DNA from: Vibrio thalassae
GTDB lineage: Bacteria > Pseudomonadota > Gammaproteobacteria > Enterobacterales > Vibrionaceae
Assembly: GCF_900089835.1 (NCBI RefSeq)
Contig: NZ_OANU01000004.1
Location: 110,120-174,119, forward strand
Length of the DNA: 64,000 nucleotides
Direction of reading: 5' to 3'
The notes under the pieces were generated by a model. It was not told the origin of the DNA, searched no databases, and saw nothing but the letters and a program-made list of their open reading frames with translations. How positions within the stretch are numbered: position 1 is the stretch's first letter; each line of letters starts with the position of its first letter. The position numbers and the translations under genes are program-made. Positions 22,805 to 33,483 of the stretch are shown one piece after another.

Positions 22805-24739
22805 TTATGAGGATTTTCGAACTCTTAAGTACCACTCAGACAGCAATCGTACTTGTTTCTCGGTGTAACCTTTTTCCATCATACGATTGACAAAATCGTC
22901 GTGTTTACGTTGATCTTCGGATGATGTTTTCGCATTAAATGAAATAACAGGCAGTAGCTCTTCCGTATTGGAGAACATTTTCTTCTCTATAACCGTACGA
23001 AGTTTTTCGTAACTGGTCCAAACCGGGTTCGACCCGTTGTTATTTGCTCGGGCCCGGAGCACAAAGTTAACGATCTCATTTCGGAAATCTTTAGGGTTAC
23101 TAATACCAGCGGTTTTTTCTATTTTCTCTAGTTCTTCATTGAGTGAAGCGCGGTCGAATAGCTGACCGGTTTCTGGGTCACGATATTCTTGGTCTTGAAT
23201 CCAGAAGTCTGCATAGGTGACGTATCGGTCGAAGATATTTTGACCGTACTCAGAGTATGATTCCAAGTAAGCGGTTTGAATTTCTTTACCAATAAACTCA
23301 ACATAACGAGGTACGAGATAACCTTTAAGGAATTCTAAGTACTTTTCGCCCACTTCTTGAGGGAATTGCTCACGCTCAATCTGCTGTTCAATGACGTAGA
23401 ACAGATGCACCGGGTTGGCTGCAACTTCAGATTGGTCGAAGTTAAACACTCTTGACAGGATCTTAAATGCGAAGCGGGTAGACAAGCCTGACATACCTTC
23501 ATCAACGCCAGCATAGTCACGATATTCTTGATAACTTTTTGCTTTTGGATCGGTGTCTTTTAATGTCTCACCATCATAAACGCGCATTTTCGAGAATAGA
23601 GATGAGTTTTCTGGCTCTTTCAGGCGCGATAGTACACTGAACTGCCCCAACAACTCTAAGGTGCTTGGCGAACAAGGTGCTTTGGAGAGCTCACTGTGTT
23701 CAAGAAGTTTCTGGTAAATTTTAACTTCTTCAGAGACGCGTAAGCAGTATGGGACTTTAACGATGTATACGCGGTCCAAGAACGCTTCATTGTTCTTATT
23801 GTTGCGGAACGTTTGCCATTCTGATTCATTTGAGTGAGCCAAAATCATACCGTCAAATGGCAGGGCAGAGAGGCCTTCCGTACCGTTGTAGTTACCTTCC
23901 TGTGTCGCGGTTAAGAGTGGGTGCAAGACTTTAATCGGCGCCTTGAACATCTCCACGAACTCCATCAAACCTTGGTTCGCACGGCACAAGGCACCGGAAT
24001 AGCTGTACGCGTCAGGGTCGTCTTGTGAGAAGTGTTCGAGTTGGCGAATATCTACTTTACCAACCAAAGCGGAAATGTCTTGGTTGTTTTCATCACCTGG
24101 CTCAGTTTTCGCGATCGCAATTTGGTCCAAAATGGATGGTCTGACTTTAACCACTTTAAATTTAGTGATGTCACCGCCAAATTCATGCAGGCGCTTGGCC
24201 GCCCACGGTGACATAATAGAACGTAGATAACGTTTCTCGATACCATATTCGCTTTTTAGTAGGTCGCCATCTTCAGACACATCAAACAAGCAGAATGGAT
24301 GATCGTTGACCGGGCTGCGTTCGCCGTTGGCTGAAAGCACATAGATAGGCATTTGTTGCATTAGCGCTTTGAGTTTTTCTGCAAGCGATGATTTACCACC
24401 ACCTACTGGGCCTAGAAGGTATAGTATTTGTTTTCTTTCTTCTAACCCTTGAGCGGCATGCTTGAGATAAGACACGATTTGCTCGATAGCATCTTCCATG
24501 CCGTAGAAATCTTCGAATGTTTTGTAGCGAGAAATAATACGGTTTGAAAAAATACGACTTAAACGAGGATCCTGTGCGGTATCAATAACCTCAGGTTCAC
24601 CGATTGCGAGTAAAAGACGTTCTGCTGCATTGGCGTAAGCACTCTTGTCGTCTTTACATAGAGATAAGAATTCCTGGATAGACAATTCTTCATCTTTTGC
24701 GGCTTCGTAGCGCGCTTGATAATGATCGAAAATACTCAT
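22805..24739 (-). CDS. yeaG: PrkA family serine protein kinase (YeaG)
   Basis: 644 residues, identical in length to E. coli YeaG. An N-terminal AAA-type ATPase domain carries the Walker A motif GPVGGGKSS (about residues 112-120) and the PrkA C-terminal domain follows from about residue 400. Homologous to Bacillus PrkA, reported as a serine kinase; the AAA+ part may also act as a protease-like or chaperone motor. First gene of the operon; its promoter should lie in 24740-24960, but I did not identify convincing RpoS-type boxes there. Confidence 0.95.
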   Translation of the reverse strand: MSIFDHYQARYEAAKDEELSIQEFLSLCKDDKSAYANAAERLLLAIGEPEVIDTAQDPRLSRIFSNRIISRYKTFEDFYGMEDAIEQIVSYLKHAAQGLEERKQILYLLGPVGGGKSSLAEKLKALMQQMPIYVLSANGERSPVNDHPFCLFDVSEDGDLLKSEYGIEKRYLRSIMSPWAAKRLHEFGGDITKFKVVKVRPSILDQIAIAKTEPGDENNQDISALVGKVDIRQLEHFSQDDPDAYSYSGALCRANQGLMEFVEMFKAPIKVLHPLLTATQEGNYNGTEGLSALPFDGMILAHSNESEWQTFRNNKNNEAFLDRVYIVKVPYCLRVSEEVKIYQKLLEHSELSKAPCSPSTLELLGQFSVLSRLKEPENSSLFSKMRVYDGETLKDTDPKAKSYQEYRDYAGVDEGMSGLSTRFAFKILSRVFNFDQSEVAANPVHLFYVIEQQIEREQFPQEVGEKYLEFLKGYLVPRYVEFIGKEIQTAYLESYSEYGQNIFDRYVTYADFWIQDQEYRDPETGQLFDRASLNEELEKIEKTAGISNPKDFRNEIVNFVLRARANNNGSNPVWTSYEKLRTVIEKKMFSNTEELLPVISFNAKTSSEDQRKHDDFVNRMMEKGYTEKQVRLLSEWYLRVRKSS

Positions 24740-24960
24740 AGCTGATTCCCCTTAAACCTGCAAAGCTGACCATTGACAGATATACAATGCGACTCCATGT
24801 CATTTTTAAGACTAGTAGGGTTTTCAGATTTATGCTTATCAATTATGCATTTATTTACAAAACTTCCTCAGGTGACTGTGACGATTGACCCCTAGTCTCA
24901 ACTTTATACGTGAGTCCAAACTATTAGATTAGACCGCCGGAAACTGGGAAATGTTGCATA

Positions 24961-24998
24961 AAAAAGGCCCTCTACCTGAGTTGATGGAGGGCTTTTTA
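24961..24998 (-). terminator. rho-independent terminator after yfbU
   Basis: Stem GCCCTC / GAGGGC extended by A and T runs on both sides. On the minus strand it lies just beyond the yfbU stop and ends in a T run. Confidence 0.88.
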
Positions 24999-25025
24999 CT
25001 AACCGATTGTTTTAACGCGTTAAAG

Positions 25026-25526
25026 CTAAGCGTTAAAAATCTTTCTGAATTCAGCAGCTGATAAGTGGTACTGACGTGGGCAGTGTCTCCACGTTACTAG
25101 CATACGACGATACTTATCAAGCATAGGTACATGGCTATTGAAGTGATGATCGCCTTTGTCGAATTGAGGGTAAAGGCCTTCGCTATCAATCAGGAATCTG
25201 ACGTAATTAACCAATTGCGCTTCGGTGGCAATATCAAACCCAAGGAATTGCAAGCGACGCTGATCCACATCTTTGCGGTCTTCTTCAGACAGCATCTTAT
25301 TAGATTCTTGCATGGCGTGATACATTTCCATGATGTCGATGACTTCACGACATTCATCTTCAACTAAGCAGCCATACTCTTTGTTAATTTCACGCATTTG
25401 CAGTTCATAGCCACGCTCTACAATCGTTTGTAGACGTTTGTATTTTTCTGCATTTTCTGGCGTTAGCTTTGCCATTAGGTAATATTGATTAGATAGGATT
25501 AGACGCTGAGCATTTGTCATTTCCAT
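25026..25526 (-). CDS. yfbU: YfbU family protein
   Basis: 166 residues (E. coli YfbU 164), all-helical, conserved N-terminus [21 protein letters not shown] and the [16 protein letters not shown] segment. Function is not established; some reports link overexpression of YfbU to cell death. The frame extends five codons upstream to a GTG at 25541, but that GTGAGG is better read as the ribosome site for the ATG at 25526. Confidence 0.93.
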   Translation of the reverse strand: MEMTNAQRLILSNQYYLMAKLTPENAEKYKRLQTIVERGYELQMREINKEYGCLVEDECREVIDIMEMYHAMQESNKMLSEEDRKDVDQRRLQFLGFDIATEAQLVNYVRFLIDSEGLYPQFDKGDHHFNSHVPMLDKYRRMLVTWRHCPRQYHLSAAEFRKIFNA

Positions 25527-25640
25527 GTTGAAAAGCCTCACTTAAAAGTCATCATTATAAGTTTACGAATGATTTCACTATACCGACAGGTTATCAGCTT
25601 CTCGACATTGTGTAACATGATCTCAACACGTATTTGTTAC

Positions 25641-25669
25641 AAAAAACGCGCTTTCTAGCGCGTTTTTTT
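25641..25669 (-). terminator. rho-independent terminator after pflA
   Basis: ACGCGC / GCGCGT stem with a six-base loop, flanked by A and T tracts; lies 28 bases past the pflA stop on the minus strand. Also able to act on the + strand. Confidence 0.9.
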
Positions 25670-25696
25670 CGTGTCAAAAGATTTTTGAATCGTCGG

Positions 25697-26437
25697 TTAG
25701 TACCTCACATTATCCGTATATTGCAAAAGAATATTTTGAATGTTGTCCATCACTTCTTTTGTTGGAGGCTGGGTACCCTCAAGAGGATAGTCAAAGCCGA
25801 GTGCTTCCCACTTGTGAGCACCTAATTTGTGATACGGCAACAGTTCGACCTTCTCGATGTTGTCCATATCTTTAATAAACTCGCCAAGCATGTGTGCCGC
25901 TTCTGGGTCATCGGTATAGCCAGGGACGACGACATAACGAATCCAGGTCTTTTGGCCTATTTTGTGCAAATAACGGGCAAAGTCTAATGTGCGACGATTC
26001 GATACACCGATGAAATCTTGGTGAATTTCATCTTTCATATGTTTGATGTCCAGCATCACTAGATCTGTAGCATCCAAAACTTCGTCGATAACATCAGTGT
26101 GCTTGCGAATATAGCCATTGGTGTCTAAGCAGGTGTGAATTCCTTCTGCCTGAGCGGCGCGGAAGAAGTCACGAACGAACTCTGGCTGAAGCATCGCTTC
26201 ACCACCAGAACAGGTAACGCCTCCACCAGATGCATTCATAAAGTGGCGGTAGGATTTCGCCTCGGCGATCAATTCATCTACGGAGACTTCTTTACCACCA
26301 TGGGTATCCCAAGTATCGCGGTTGTGGCAATACATACAACGCATGAGACAGCCTTGAAGAAAGACAATGAAACGGATCCCTGGTCCATCGACCGTACCGC
26401 AGGATTCGAATGAGTGAATGCGACCAGTTGTTGACAT
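25697..26437 (-). CDS. pflA: pyruvate formate-lyase 1-activating enzyme
   Basis: Radical-SAM enzyme that installs the glycyl radical on PflB under anaerobic conditions. 246 residues, the E. coli length. The [4Fe-4S] cysteines are in GCLMRCMYC (CxxxCxxC, about residues 30-37); the glycine-rich SAM contact [10 protein letters not shown] follows near residue 75. In E. coli pflA directly follows pflB; here the two are about 3 kb apart, separated by a broken chemoreceptor gene on + and an lpxR-like gene on -, so pflA must have its own promoter in 26438-26600. Confidence 0.96.
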   Translation of the reverse strand: MSTTGRIHSFESCGTVDGPGIRFIVFLQGCLMRCMYCHNRDTWDTHGGKEVSVDELIAEAKSYRHFMNASGGGVTCSGGEAMLQPEFVRDFFRAAQAEGIHTCLDTNGYIRKHTDVIDEVLDATDLVMLDIKHMKDEIHQDFIGVSNRRTLDFARYLHKIGQKTWIRYVVVPGYTDDPEAAHMLGEFIKDMDNIEKVELLPYHKLGAHKWEALGFDYPLEGTQPPTKEVMDNIQNILLQYTDNVRY

Positions 26438-26709
26438 AGCTCTTCTCTACTTACTTATTTTTAGCTGTCATTTTATTACAAAATAGGCCCCTGCAACAGG
26501 AAAAGTGATAGCCCATTCATAGTCTGTATCGATCTTAGCTGACGAGTGTTGCTCGGATTGGAATAATGTTATAGCGTTGTTAAGTGTATTGTTGGTTACA
26601 CAGAGCATAGAGTGCTCTGATGATTATTTTAGACCAGTGTGAGCGGTAAAAATGCGTCATATCTGAGTATCAGTCAGGAGACGATACTTGTCGTTTAAAG
26701 GGGAACAAC

Positions 26710-28158
26710 ATGGAAGTTGCGTTATCACAGAAACAAAAAACGATTTTATCGCTACTCACGCTTTGGTCTGGGTTCGTCATTTTAGTGCTGTTTATTTTTA
26801 GCTCACTCTCTAGCCTCAATGCAAAATTCACCAGTAGTGGTGAAATGGAAAGAGCAAGTACTCATTTAGCCACCACCCAAGTACTTTTAATGGATACGGT
26901 TAATCGTCGGGCCACATTAACTTCAACGTCCATGGACTCGTTTGAAAATAGTATGGATAAGCTCGAAGACCAGTGCTGAGCAAGATTTACAATATTTGAA
27001 ACAAGCTGGGCTTCACACCGAAAGTGATCGACTCGCGAATACACTGGATGCATTTATTTTCAATTTGAGCCCTTGGCTGACCATCAAATCAGAACTTGGC
27101 TTTTCGGTTAATGAAGGTCTGTTAAAGCAACTGCAACAAAATAATGCCAAGATTGATGCCGCAATTAAAGAAACAGGTATGGTGACATTAACGTCTGATT
27201 TTCAGTTGAGTTGGGTGATCTGTCAACACGACTTGCAGTCAGTAACAATCATCGCGACGAGTTTAATCAATTAAAACAGGCCATCAATGTCAGTTGTCAA
27301 AACCTTGGTGAGCTAGTAGATGAAGTGAAGAAGAATAGTCAGCATTTATCCAATAGTTCAGGGGAACTCGACAGTGGAATTCACCACCTCAGGCAGCATC
27401 AAACCCAGGTCATGGAGAAAGCGCAATTACTTGCTTCAGCTACCGAAGAGGTGAGCGTAACAACTCAGGAAATTTCGGGCTCTTTAGAGTATGTAGCAAG
27501 CATTAGCAAGACATCGTCAGAGTCGGCACAAACAGGCGGTGAGGTCATCGTCGAAACGATTGCCGCATTTGAACAAGTCGGCTCAATCTTAAAGGAGGCG
27601 ACAACTCATATTGAGCAGTTAGAGCAAGCGTCTCAAAAAATTGATTCAGTCATGGATATCATTAATAGTATTGCTGAGCAGACTAACCTTTTAGCGCTAA
27701 ATGCAGCGATTGAAGCTGCAAGGGCAGGGGAGCAAGGGCGAGGTTTTGCAGTGGTTGCTGATGAAGTGCGAACTCTAGCAGTGCGAACGGTACAAGCGGT
27801 TGAAGAGATTTCTTGCACAATTGACACCATGAAACAAGAAAGCGCTCAAGTGATTCAATTTATTGCTCAATCAGATAGCTCGATGCAGTCTGGCTGTGAG
27901 CAAGGAAACCAAGCAAAATTAGCTCTTGAACAGATAATGAATAGGGCCCAACAAGCGAGCTCGCAAACAGAAGTTATCTTTGCTTCTGTTAAGGAATTGG
28001 CAATAACGTCACAATCAATGGCGAGTAATATGGCTCAGATAAATGAGTCGATGAATGAACTCGAAGACAGCAGTCTGCACCTTAAAGGTACCAGTGATGG
28101 AGTGGATAAGCGTTCAACGGAACTCTATCAAGAGTGTGAGCGATTCAAAACTGCTTAA
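26710..28158 (+). pseudogene. methyl-accepting chemotaxis protein, frameshifted and internally deleted
   Basis: The remains of one receptor lie in three pieces. Frame 1 (26710-26979) gives the cytoplasmic start, TM1 and the start of the sensor, ending at TGA 26977. One frame over, TSAEQDLQYLKQ continues the sensor directly after DKLE, so a one-base insertion near 26968 explains the first break. That frame ends at 27274. The HAMP remnant ([11 protein letters not shown]) and the full signalling domain (27211-28158, with [24 protein letters not shown]) are again in frame 1. No second membrane helix can be found between the sensor and HAMP, and the joined length of roughly 480 residues is about 60 short of a normal receptor. 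A deletion near 27205 is therefore likely in addition to the frameshift. The soluble C-terminal piece could still be translated from TTG 27211. Confidence 0.85.
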
Positions 28159-28175
28159 CAGTGAACCTTGTAGAG

Positions 28176-28198
28176 TCAGGCACCTTTGGGGTGCCTGA
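28176..28198. terminator. hairpin between converging mcp pseudogene and lpxR-like gene
   Basis: TCAGGCACC / GGTGCCTGA stem with a short TTTGG-type loop; weak T run on + (TTGGGTTT). Likely shared terminator. Confidence 0.65.
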
Positions 28199-28204
28199 TT
28201 GGGT

Positions 28205-29185
28205 TTAGAAGAAGGCGAATAAAGATAATCCGCCATTACCGTAGATAGATTTTGATGCTTCTTTGTACTCAGCGGACTTAGTCCCCGCAAATACACTAAT
28301 ACCCACATAGGCGTTGTACCATGCTGCCCCCACGACAGCTTCACCCTGAAAAGACTCCAGTGTTACATGATAGGCATCACTTGGTTCTGGAATGCCAGGC
28401 CTATCACCTTCAATAGTGATGTCGTTAAAACGATAGCGAGCTTTGACACCCAAATAAGTGAACCAACCTTGATTAGATGCGCCAATCATCCCGGCTTTAA
28501 ATGGATTTTCGGTACTGATATTCGCCGACCCAAAGTTACCGCCGAGGTCGGCACCTAACCGAAGCATCACACCCGTAGAAATATCACTTCTAAAGGTGCC
28601 GAGGTTGGCCTCAGTGACACTAGAAACATCCCAATCTGTATTGCCATATACAGGGGCACGTTTCATATTAAGGTGAGTTAAGTAACCCACGCTTCCGACC
28701 ATTTTATCCTCAATTTGATACTCCCAACCTTTAGGCTCCTTCGAGCCGACAATCGAGTGCACCAACTGTTGAGCGTGATCTGCGAAAGAACCTTCACCGG
28801 TGCTGCCTAAAGTAAAATTAAAGCGCTGAGCCTGCTGCGGATGCAAGCTAATATAGTTGAGTTCGCCATGGAAGTAACCTGCGTAAGGGCGGTCGTTCGC
28901 TAATGGGACTGTCGCTTCGATATCGGATGGCGTCCACATTTTATGACCAAGTTGAAATTCAACCTTATCAAGGGAAGCGGAACCCCAATAAGAGAGACTG
29001 AGGGGTTTAAAAAATGCCCAAGGCTTAATCGCGCTCGTGGTGTAGGAGAGGAAAATACCGTTGGTATAGTCTTCATCGGTACCAAAGATACCATCGTTAT
29101 CGAGTGAAAATGAGACAGTTGAACGTTCAGATGCCAAGGCAATACTGCTGACTAATAGTAGAGGTATTACGACAGGTAGTTTCAT
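28205..29185 (-). CDS. lpxR: lipid A deacylase LpxR family outer-membrane protein (DUF2219)
   Basis: 326 residues with a signal peptide (ends SIALA) and alternating beta strands ending in an aromatic C-terminus (SLFAFF), as expected of an outer-membrane barrel. The N-terminal segment FSLDNDGIFGTDEDYTNGI contains the Asn/Asp/Thr residues of the LpxR active site, and DHAQQLVHSIVG supplies the expected His region. Salmonella LpxR removes the 3'-acyloxyacyl chain of lipid A in a calcium-dependent way. Function here is inferred from the family. It sits alone on the minus strand between pflB and pflA. Confidence 0.85.
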   Translation of the reverse strand: MKLPVVIPLLLVSSIALASERSTVSFSLDNDGIFGTDEDYTNGIFLSYTTSAIKPWAFFKPLSLSYWGSASLDKVEFQLGHKMWTPSDIEATVPLANDRPYAGYFHGELNYISLHPQQAQRFNFTLGSTGEGSFADHAQQLVHSIVGSKEPKGWEYQIEDKMVGSVGYLTHLNMKRAPVYGNTDWDVSSVTEANLGTFRSDISTGVMLRLGADLGGNFGSANISTENPFKAGMIGASNQGWFTYLGVKARYRFNDITIEGDRPGIPEPSDAYHVTLESFQGEAVVGAAWYNAYVGISVFAGTKSAEYKEASKSIYGNGGLSLFAFF

Positions 29186-29350
29186 GATGTGTCACTCTCT
29201 TCAAATACGGCTAGTAGAGATTGGTTCATATGGAGTGTGACACGAACTAAAAAGCACAGTCAGTGATCTGTGAGTAAAAAAGTAGTTTTAATGTAGATAA
29301 ATTGTAAATAATTCTTAAGCTATGAGAATTTCGAGCTGGCTTACCGACAT

Positions 29351-29379
29351 AAAAAAACCTCGCCGAAGCGAGGTTTTTG
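29351..29379 (-). terminator. rho-independent terminator after pflB
   Basis: ACCTCGC CGAA GCGAGGT stem-tetraloop with A and T tracts either side, 22 bases past the pflB stop. Confidence 0.92.
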
Positions 29380-29401
29380 TCTCAATCAATATAATTCGAG
29401 A

Positions 29402-31678
29402 TTATAGAGATTCAGTGAACGTACGTGCGATTACGTCAGCTTGTTGCTCTGCAGTTAGAGAGTTGAAGCGTACAGCGTAACCAGATACACGGATTGTTAG
29501 CTGAGGATATTTCTCAGGGTGCTTAACTGCGTCTTCTAGAGTTTCACGGTTAAGAACGTTCACGTTTAGGTGTTGACCACCTTCAATGCCAGCTTCGTGG
29601 TGGAAGTAACCATCCATCAGACCAGCAAGGTTAGCGCGTTGGCTGTCCTCTTCTTTACCTAGTGCGTTTGGAACGATAGAGAAAGTATAAGAGATACCAT
29701 CTTTAGCGTGTGCAAACGGTAGTTTACCTACAGACGTTAGAGAAGCTACTGCACCTTTTTCGTCACGACCGTGCATTGGGTTAGCACCAGGAGCGAAAGG
29801 AGCGCCAGCACGACGACCGTCAGGTGTATTACCAGTCTTCTTACCATATACCACGTTTGAAGTGATAGTTAGGATAGATTGAGTTGGTACTGCATTGCGG
29901 TAAGTTTTCAGTGAACGAATCTTGTTCATGAATACTTCAACTAGTTCACAAGCGATGTCATCTACGCGAGCATCGTTGTTACCGAATTTAGGATAATCAC
30001 CTTCGATTTCGAAGTCGATAGCAACGCCGTCTTCGTCACGTACTGGTCGAACTTTCGCGTGCTTGATAGCAGACAAAGAGTCAGCAGCAACAGACAGACC
30101 TGCAATACCACAAGCCATAGTACGGTATACATCACGGTCCATAAGAGCCATTAGTGATGCTTCGTAGCTGTACTTGTCGTGCATGTAGTGGATGCTGTTT
30201 AGCGCAGTCACATATTGTGTTGCTAGCCAGTCCATGAAGTGGTCAAGTTTGCCCCATACATCGTCAAAGTCTAGGATCTCATCAGTGATCTTAGGCATTG
30301 CTGGACCAACTTGCATTTTAAGCTTCTCGTCCACACCGCCGTTGATTACGTACAGTAGCGTTTTTGCTAAGTTCGCACGAGCGCCAAAGAACTGCATGTG
30401 TTTACCAACAACCTGTGGAGAAACACAACATGCGATAGCGTAGTCATCGTTGTCGAAATCAGGACGCATTAGATCGTCGTTTTCGTACTGGATAGAAGAA
30501 GTATCGATAGATACTTTCGCACAGAACTTCTTGAAGCCTTCAGGTAGACGCTCAGACCAAAGTACAGTGATGTTTGGCTCTGGAGAAGGACCCATAGTGT
30601 ATAGAGAGTTTAGGAAACGGAAGTTAGTACGGCTTACTAGCGTACGACCGTCAACACCCATACCACCCATAGATTCTGTTGCCCAAATTGGGTCGCCAGA
30701 GAACAAGTCATCGTACTCAGGAGTACGTAGGAAACGAACCATACGAAGCTTCATTACGAAGTGATCAATCATTTCTTGTGCATCAACTTCAGTGATCTTG
30801 CCTGCTGCGATGTCACGCTCAATGTAGATGTCTAGGAATGTAGAAGTACGACCTAGAGACATTGCTGCACCGTTCTGAGACTTAACTGCAGCTAGGTAGC
30901 CGAAGTAAGTCCATTGAATCGCTTCTTGTGCAGTTTCAGCTGGACGAGAAATATCGAAACCGTATTTCGCAGCCATTTCTTTGATTTGACCAAGAGCGCG
31001 GTGTTGCTCTGCAATTTCTTCACGAAGTTGCATAGTCATTTGAAGATCTTCGCCTTTCTCAAACTTCTCTTGTAGAGAGTTGAATTGAGCTAGCTTGTCT
31101 TTAAGAAGGAAGTCGATACCGTATAGTGCTACACGACGGTAGTCGCCGATGATACGACCACGACCGTATGCATCTGGAAGACCAGTTAGAACGCCTGACT
31201 TACGGCATTTCATGATGTCTGGAGTGTAGATATCGAAAACACCAGCGTTGTGGGTTTTGCGATATTCAGTGAAGATTTTGCTAACTTGTGGGTCTAGTTC
31301 GCGGTTGTACGCTTTGCATGAACCTTCGACCATACGGATACCACCGTTAGGGATGATTGCACGCTTAAGCGGCGCTTCTGTTTGAAGACCTACGATAGTT
31401 TCAAGATCTTTTTCGATGTAACCTGCATCGTGAGCAGTGATGGTAGAGATAACTGAAGTATCAAAATCAACGGGTGCGTGAGTTGAGTTTTCTAGCTTGA
31501 TACCTTCCATTACCTTAGCCCAAAGCTTGTTAGTTGCTTCAGTACCTTCAGAAACTAGGAAAGACTCGTCACCTTCATATGGAGTGTAGTTCTTTTGAAT
31601 GAAATCACGAACGTTAACGTCGTTTTGCCACTCACCTGCAGCAAAACCTTCCCAAGCTTTAGCAAATTGCTCTGCCAT
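29402..31678 (-). CDS. pflB: formate C-acetyltransferase (pyruvate formate-lyase)
   Basis: Glycyl-radical enzyme splitting pyruvate with CoA into acetyl-CoA and formate during anaerobic growth. 758 residues (E. coli 760). The adjacent catalytic cysteines are in AIACCVSP and the glycyl-radical site is VSGYAVRF, with the Gly at about residue 733. AGGTAGGTATGTC before the ATG includes a good ribosome site. A 257-base leader separates it from the DUF3360 gene, with a terminator in between, so it probably has its own oxygen-controlled promoter as well as possible read-through. Codon use is biased in the way of highly expressed genes. Confidence 0.98.
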   Translation of the reverse strand: MAEQFAKAWEGFAAGEWQNDVNVRDFIQKNYTPYEGDESFLVSEGTEATNKLWAKVMEGIKLENSTHAPVDFDTSVISTITAHDAGYIEKDLETIVGLQTEAPLKRAIIPNGGIRMVEGSCKAYNRELDPQVSKIFTEYRKTHNAGVFDIYTPDIMKCRKSGVLTGLPDAYGRGRIIGDYRRVALYGIDFLLKDKLAQFNSLQEKFEKGEDLQMTMQLREEIAEQHRALGQIKEMAAKYGFDISRPAETAQEAIQWTYFGYLAAVKSQNGAAMSLGRTSTFLDIYIERDIAAGKITEVDAQEMIDHFVMKLRMVRFLRTPEYDDLFSGDPIWATESMGGMGVDGRTLVSRTNFRFLNSLYTMGPSPEPNITVLWSERLPEGFKKFCAKVSIDTSSIQYENDDLMRPDFDNDDYAIACCVSPQVVGKHMQFFGARANLAKTLLYVINGGVDEKLKMQVGPAMPKITDEILDFDDVWGKLDHFMDWLATQYVTALNSIHYMHDKYSYEASLMALMDRDVYRTMACGIAGLSVAADSLSAIKHAKVRPVRDEDGVAIDFEIEGDYPKFGNNDARVDDIACELVEVFMNKIRSLKTYRNAVPTQSILTITSNVVYGKKTGNTPDGRRAGAPFAPGANPMHGRDEKGAVASLTSVGKLPFAHAKDGISYTFSIVPNALGKEEDSQRANLAGLMDGYFHHEAGIEGGQHLNVNVLNRETLEDAVKHPEKYPQLTIRVSGYAVRFNSLTAEQQADVIARTFTESL

Positions 31679-31883
31679 GACATACCTACCTCTTTAGTAG
31701 AAAAAACACGTACTGTACGTATTACGTAGACTCATCAGAGATGAACCAGTACACTTGAATAAAAATATCTATAACCACTTAGAGTTAGTGTGGACATAGA
31801 TATGGTCATTCTCTACGTTAAAATCAAGCTTACACTAAAAATAATTTGCAAAACTTAAACTAAATCAATAAAAGTTAAAAAAG

Positions 31884-31919
31884 TTTGATAAAAATATGGG
31901 CAGTGAATGTCACTGCCCA
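31884..31919 (-). terminator. rho-independent terminator after the DUF3360 gene
   Basis: TGGGCAGTGA / TCACTGCCCA ten-base stem with a 3-base loop, followed on the minus strand by ATATTTTTAT. Confidence 0.85.
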
Positions 31920-31935
31920 CATAATCAACCAGACG

Positions 31936-33483
31936 TTATAGGAATGCTGGAATACCGTACTGGCCTTCTAACATACCTACAGCTAGCATCGCTACTAAGC
32001 AGATAACGAACACACCCACAGGGATGACAATCTTATCTACAAAAGATAGACGAGAAGCACGTTCTTTGTCACCAATTAAGCCATTATTATCCAAGAACAT
32101 GGTCAGGGCCCATGCTAGAACTGGGTTAGCAACGACTGATGCGAAGATACAGATACCTGCAGCTTGGGAGTCTTTAGTTTCTTTAACCATCTGCATACCT
32201 GCTTCAAGTAAAGGAAGGAATACACCTACAAGCAGTGCAACGCGCATTACTGGTGGCCATACCGCTACATCCATCGGGAAACCAAGAATGGCAACGATGA
32301 TACAGAGAGAACCAAGCAAAATTGCACCGGCTGGAATTGGACGCTTAGCGATCGCTGCCGGGATCATGTACGTACCCCAAGAAGATGTGATGTTACCACC
32401 ACCAACTGCTGTACCAACCATTTGACGGATCGAACACATAGTCATAGTGTCATCAACATCCATCAGTACTTTTTCAGTTTTGCGTGGGTAATTCAGTTCT
32501 TGGAAGATACGGTGACCAAGGAAGTCTGGTGACCACATCGCAACCGCTAGAATCGCAAACGGTAGCGAAGCAATGAAGTGTTGTAGGTTAGGAAGGCCTA
32601 GCATCCAACCTTCTTCTGTGCTGCCCCACCAGTAAACAGGATTTAGATTTGGAAGACCCATTTCAGTTTCGAATTTCAAGTCGAAGCCAGCACCTAGAGC
32701 AAGCGCAAGTAGAAGGCCCGTAATCGCACAAACGGGGATTGCCAGCCAGCGCATATTGATCTTCGCTAAGTAGGCATAAACTGCGATATTAATACCCAAA
32801 ACAATAAGGCCAATATAGCCCATGCTGCCTGGTTCAACTGTTGCAGATTGCAAACCAACCGCCCATTCCTGAATAGAACCGATTTGGCTCATGGTGCCTG
32901 TAAAGCCTAGGAAGATTAATAAGCCGCCCGCCGTACCTTGTGACGTCAGGTTTACCAGCTTAGAACCACCTTTAAAGTAGCTGAGCAATAGACCAAATAC
33001 ACCAAGAAGGAGTGCAAGAGCAAGAGGGTGAGCACCAGCAAGCGCAATAGAACCGATGAGTGGAATCATCGGACCGTGGTTACCAGCAAGGTTAGCTCTT
33101 GGGTTAATGAAACCTGATGCGAGAATACAGAACAGAAGCGCTGGAATCAGCATTTCTACACGTGCTACTTCAATCGCAAACTCTTTGCCTAAGTTTACGT
33201 GATCCCAAGCAGCGGTAAGACCATCAGCCCATGACATCATTACCGCAGAATACATTGCAATAATGCCAATAGTACCGGCAAGGGCTGGTACTAAATCTTC
33301 TAACTCAAAACGGAAATCACGGCCGGGCAAGTTTAAAGCGAAGCGGCGTGGTTTCATGATTTGAAGTTCGTGGTCTAGGTATTCAGAGCGGCTGGCAAAC
33401 TCAGATGCTGGACGATGAAGCTCTTGATAGCTTTTAGTCTCAATATCTGAATCAGAATGCGCTTTGTTAACTGCGTCTGACAT
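31936..33483 (-). CDS. DUF3360 family multi-pass inner-membrane protein
   Basis: 515 residues. After a soluble N-terminal stretch of about 75 residues there are some 11-13 hydrophobic segments with glycine-rich breaks (GFINPRANLAGNHGPMIP, TSQGTAGGLLIFLG). I recognise it as DUF3360, a Vibrio-rich family whose layout resembles UraA/SulP-type (7+7 fold) transporters; substrate unknown. The frame runs on to 33651, but the ATG at 33483 has AGGAATCT before it. It occupies the position of the formate channel gene focA upstream of pflB in enterobacteria yet shows no similarity to FocA that I can see. A role in fermentation-linked anion transport is an inference from position. Confidence 0.85.
   Translation of the reverse strand: MSDAVNKAHSDSDIETKSYQELHRPASEFASRSEYLDHELQIMKPRRFALNLPGRDFRFELEDLVPALAGTIGIIAMYSAVMMSWADGLTAAWDHVNLGKEFAIEVARVEMLIPALLFCILASGFINPRANLAGNHGPMIPLIGSIALAGAHPLALALLLGVFGLLLSYFKGGSKLVNLTSQGTAGGLLIFLGFTGTMSQIGSIQEWAVGLQSATVEPGSMGYIGLIVLGINIAVYAYLAKINMRWLAIPVCAITGLLLALALGAGFDLKFETEMGLPNLNPVYWWGSTEEGWMLGLPNLQHFIASLPFAILAVAMWSPDFLGHRIFQELNYPRKTEKVLMDVDDTMTMCSIRQMVGTAVGGGNITSSWGTYMIPAAIAKRPIPAGAILLGSLCIIVAILGFPMDVAVWPPVMRVALLVGVFLPLLEAGMQMVKETKDSQAAGICIFASVVANPVLAWALTMFLDNNGLIGDKERASRLSFVDKIVIPVGVFVICLVAMLAVGMLEGQYGIPAFL

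Noticed and set aside
26942..27274. Separate 110-residue gene
   Set aside because: Its first half continues the chemoreceptor sensor sequence in another frame; it is part of the broken receptor gene.
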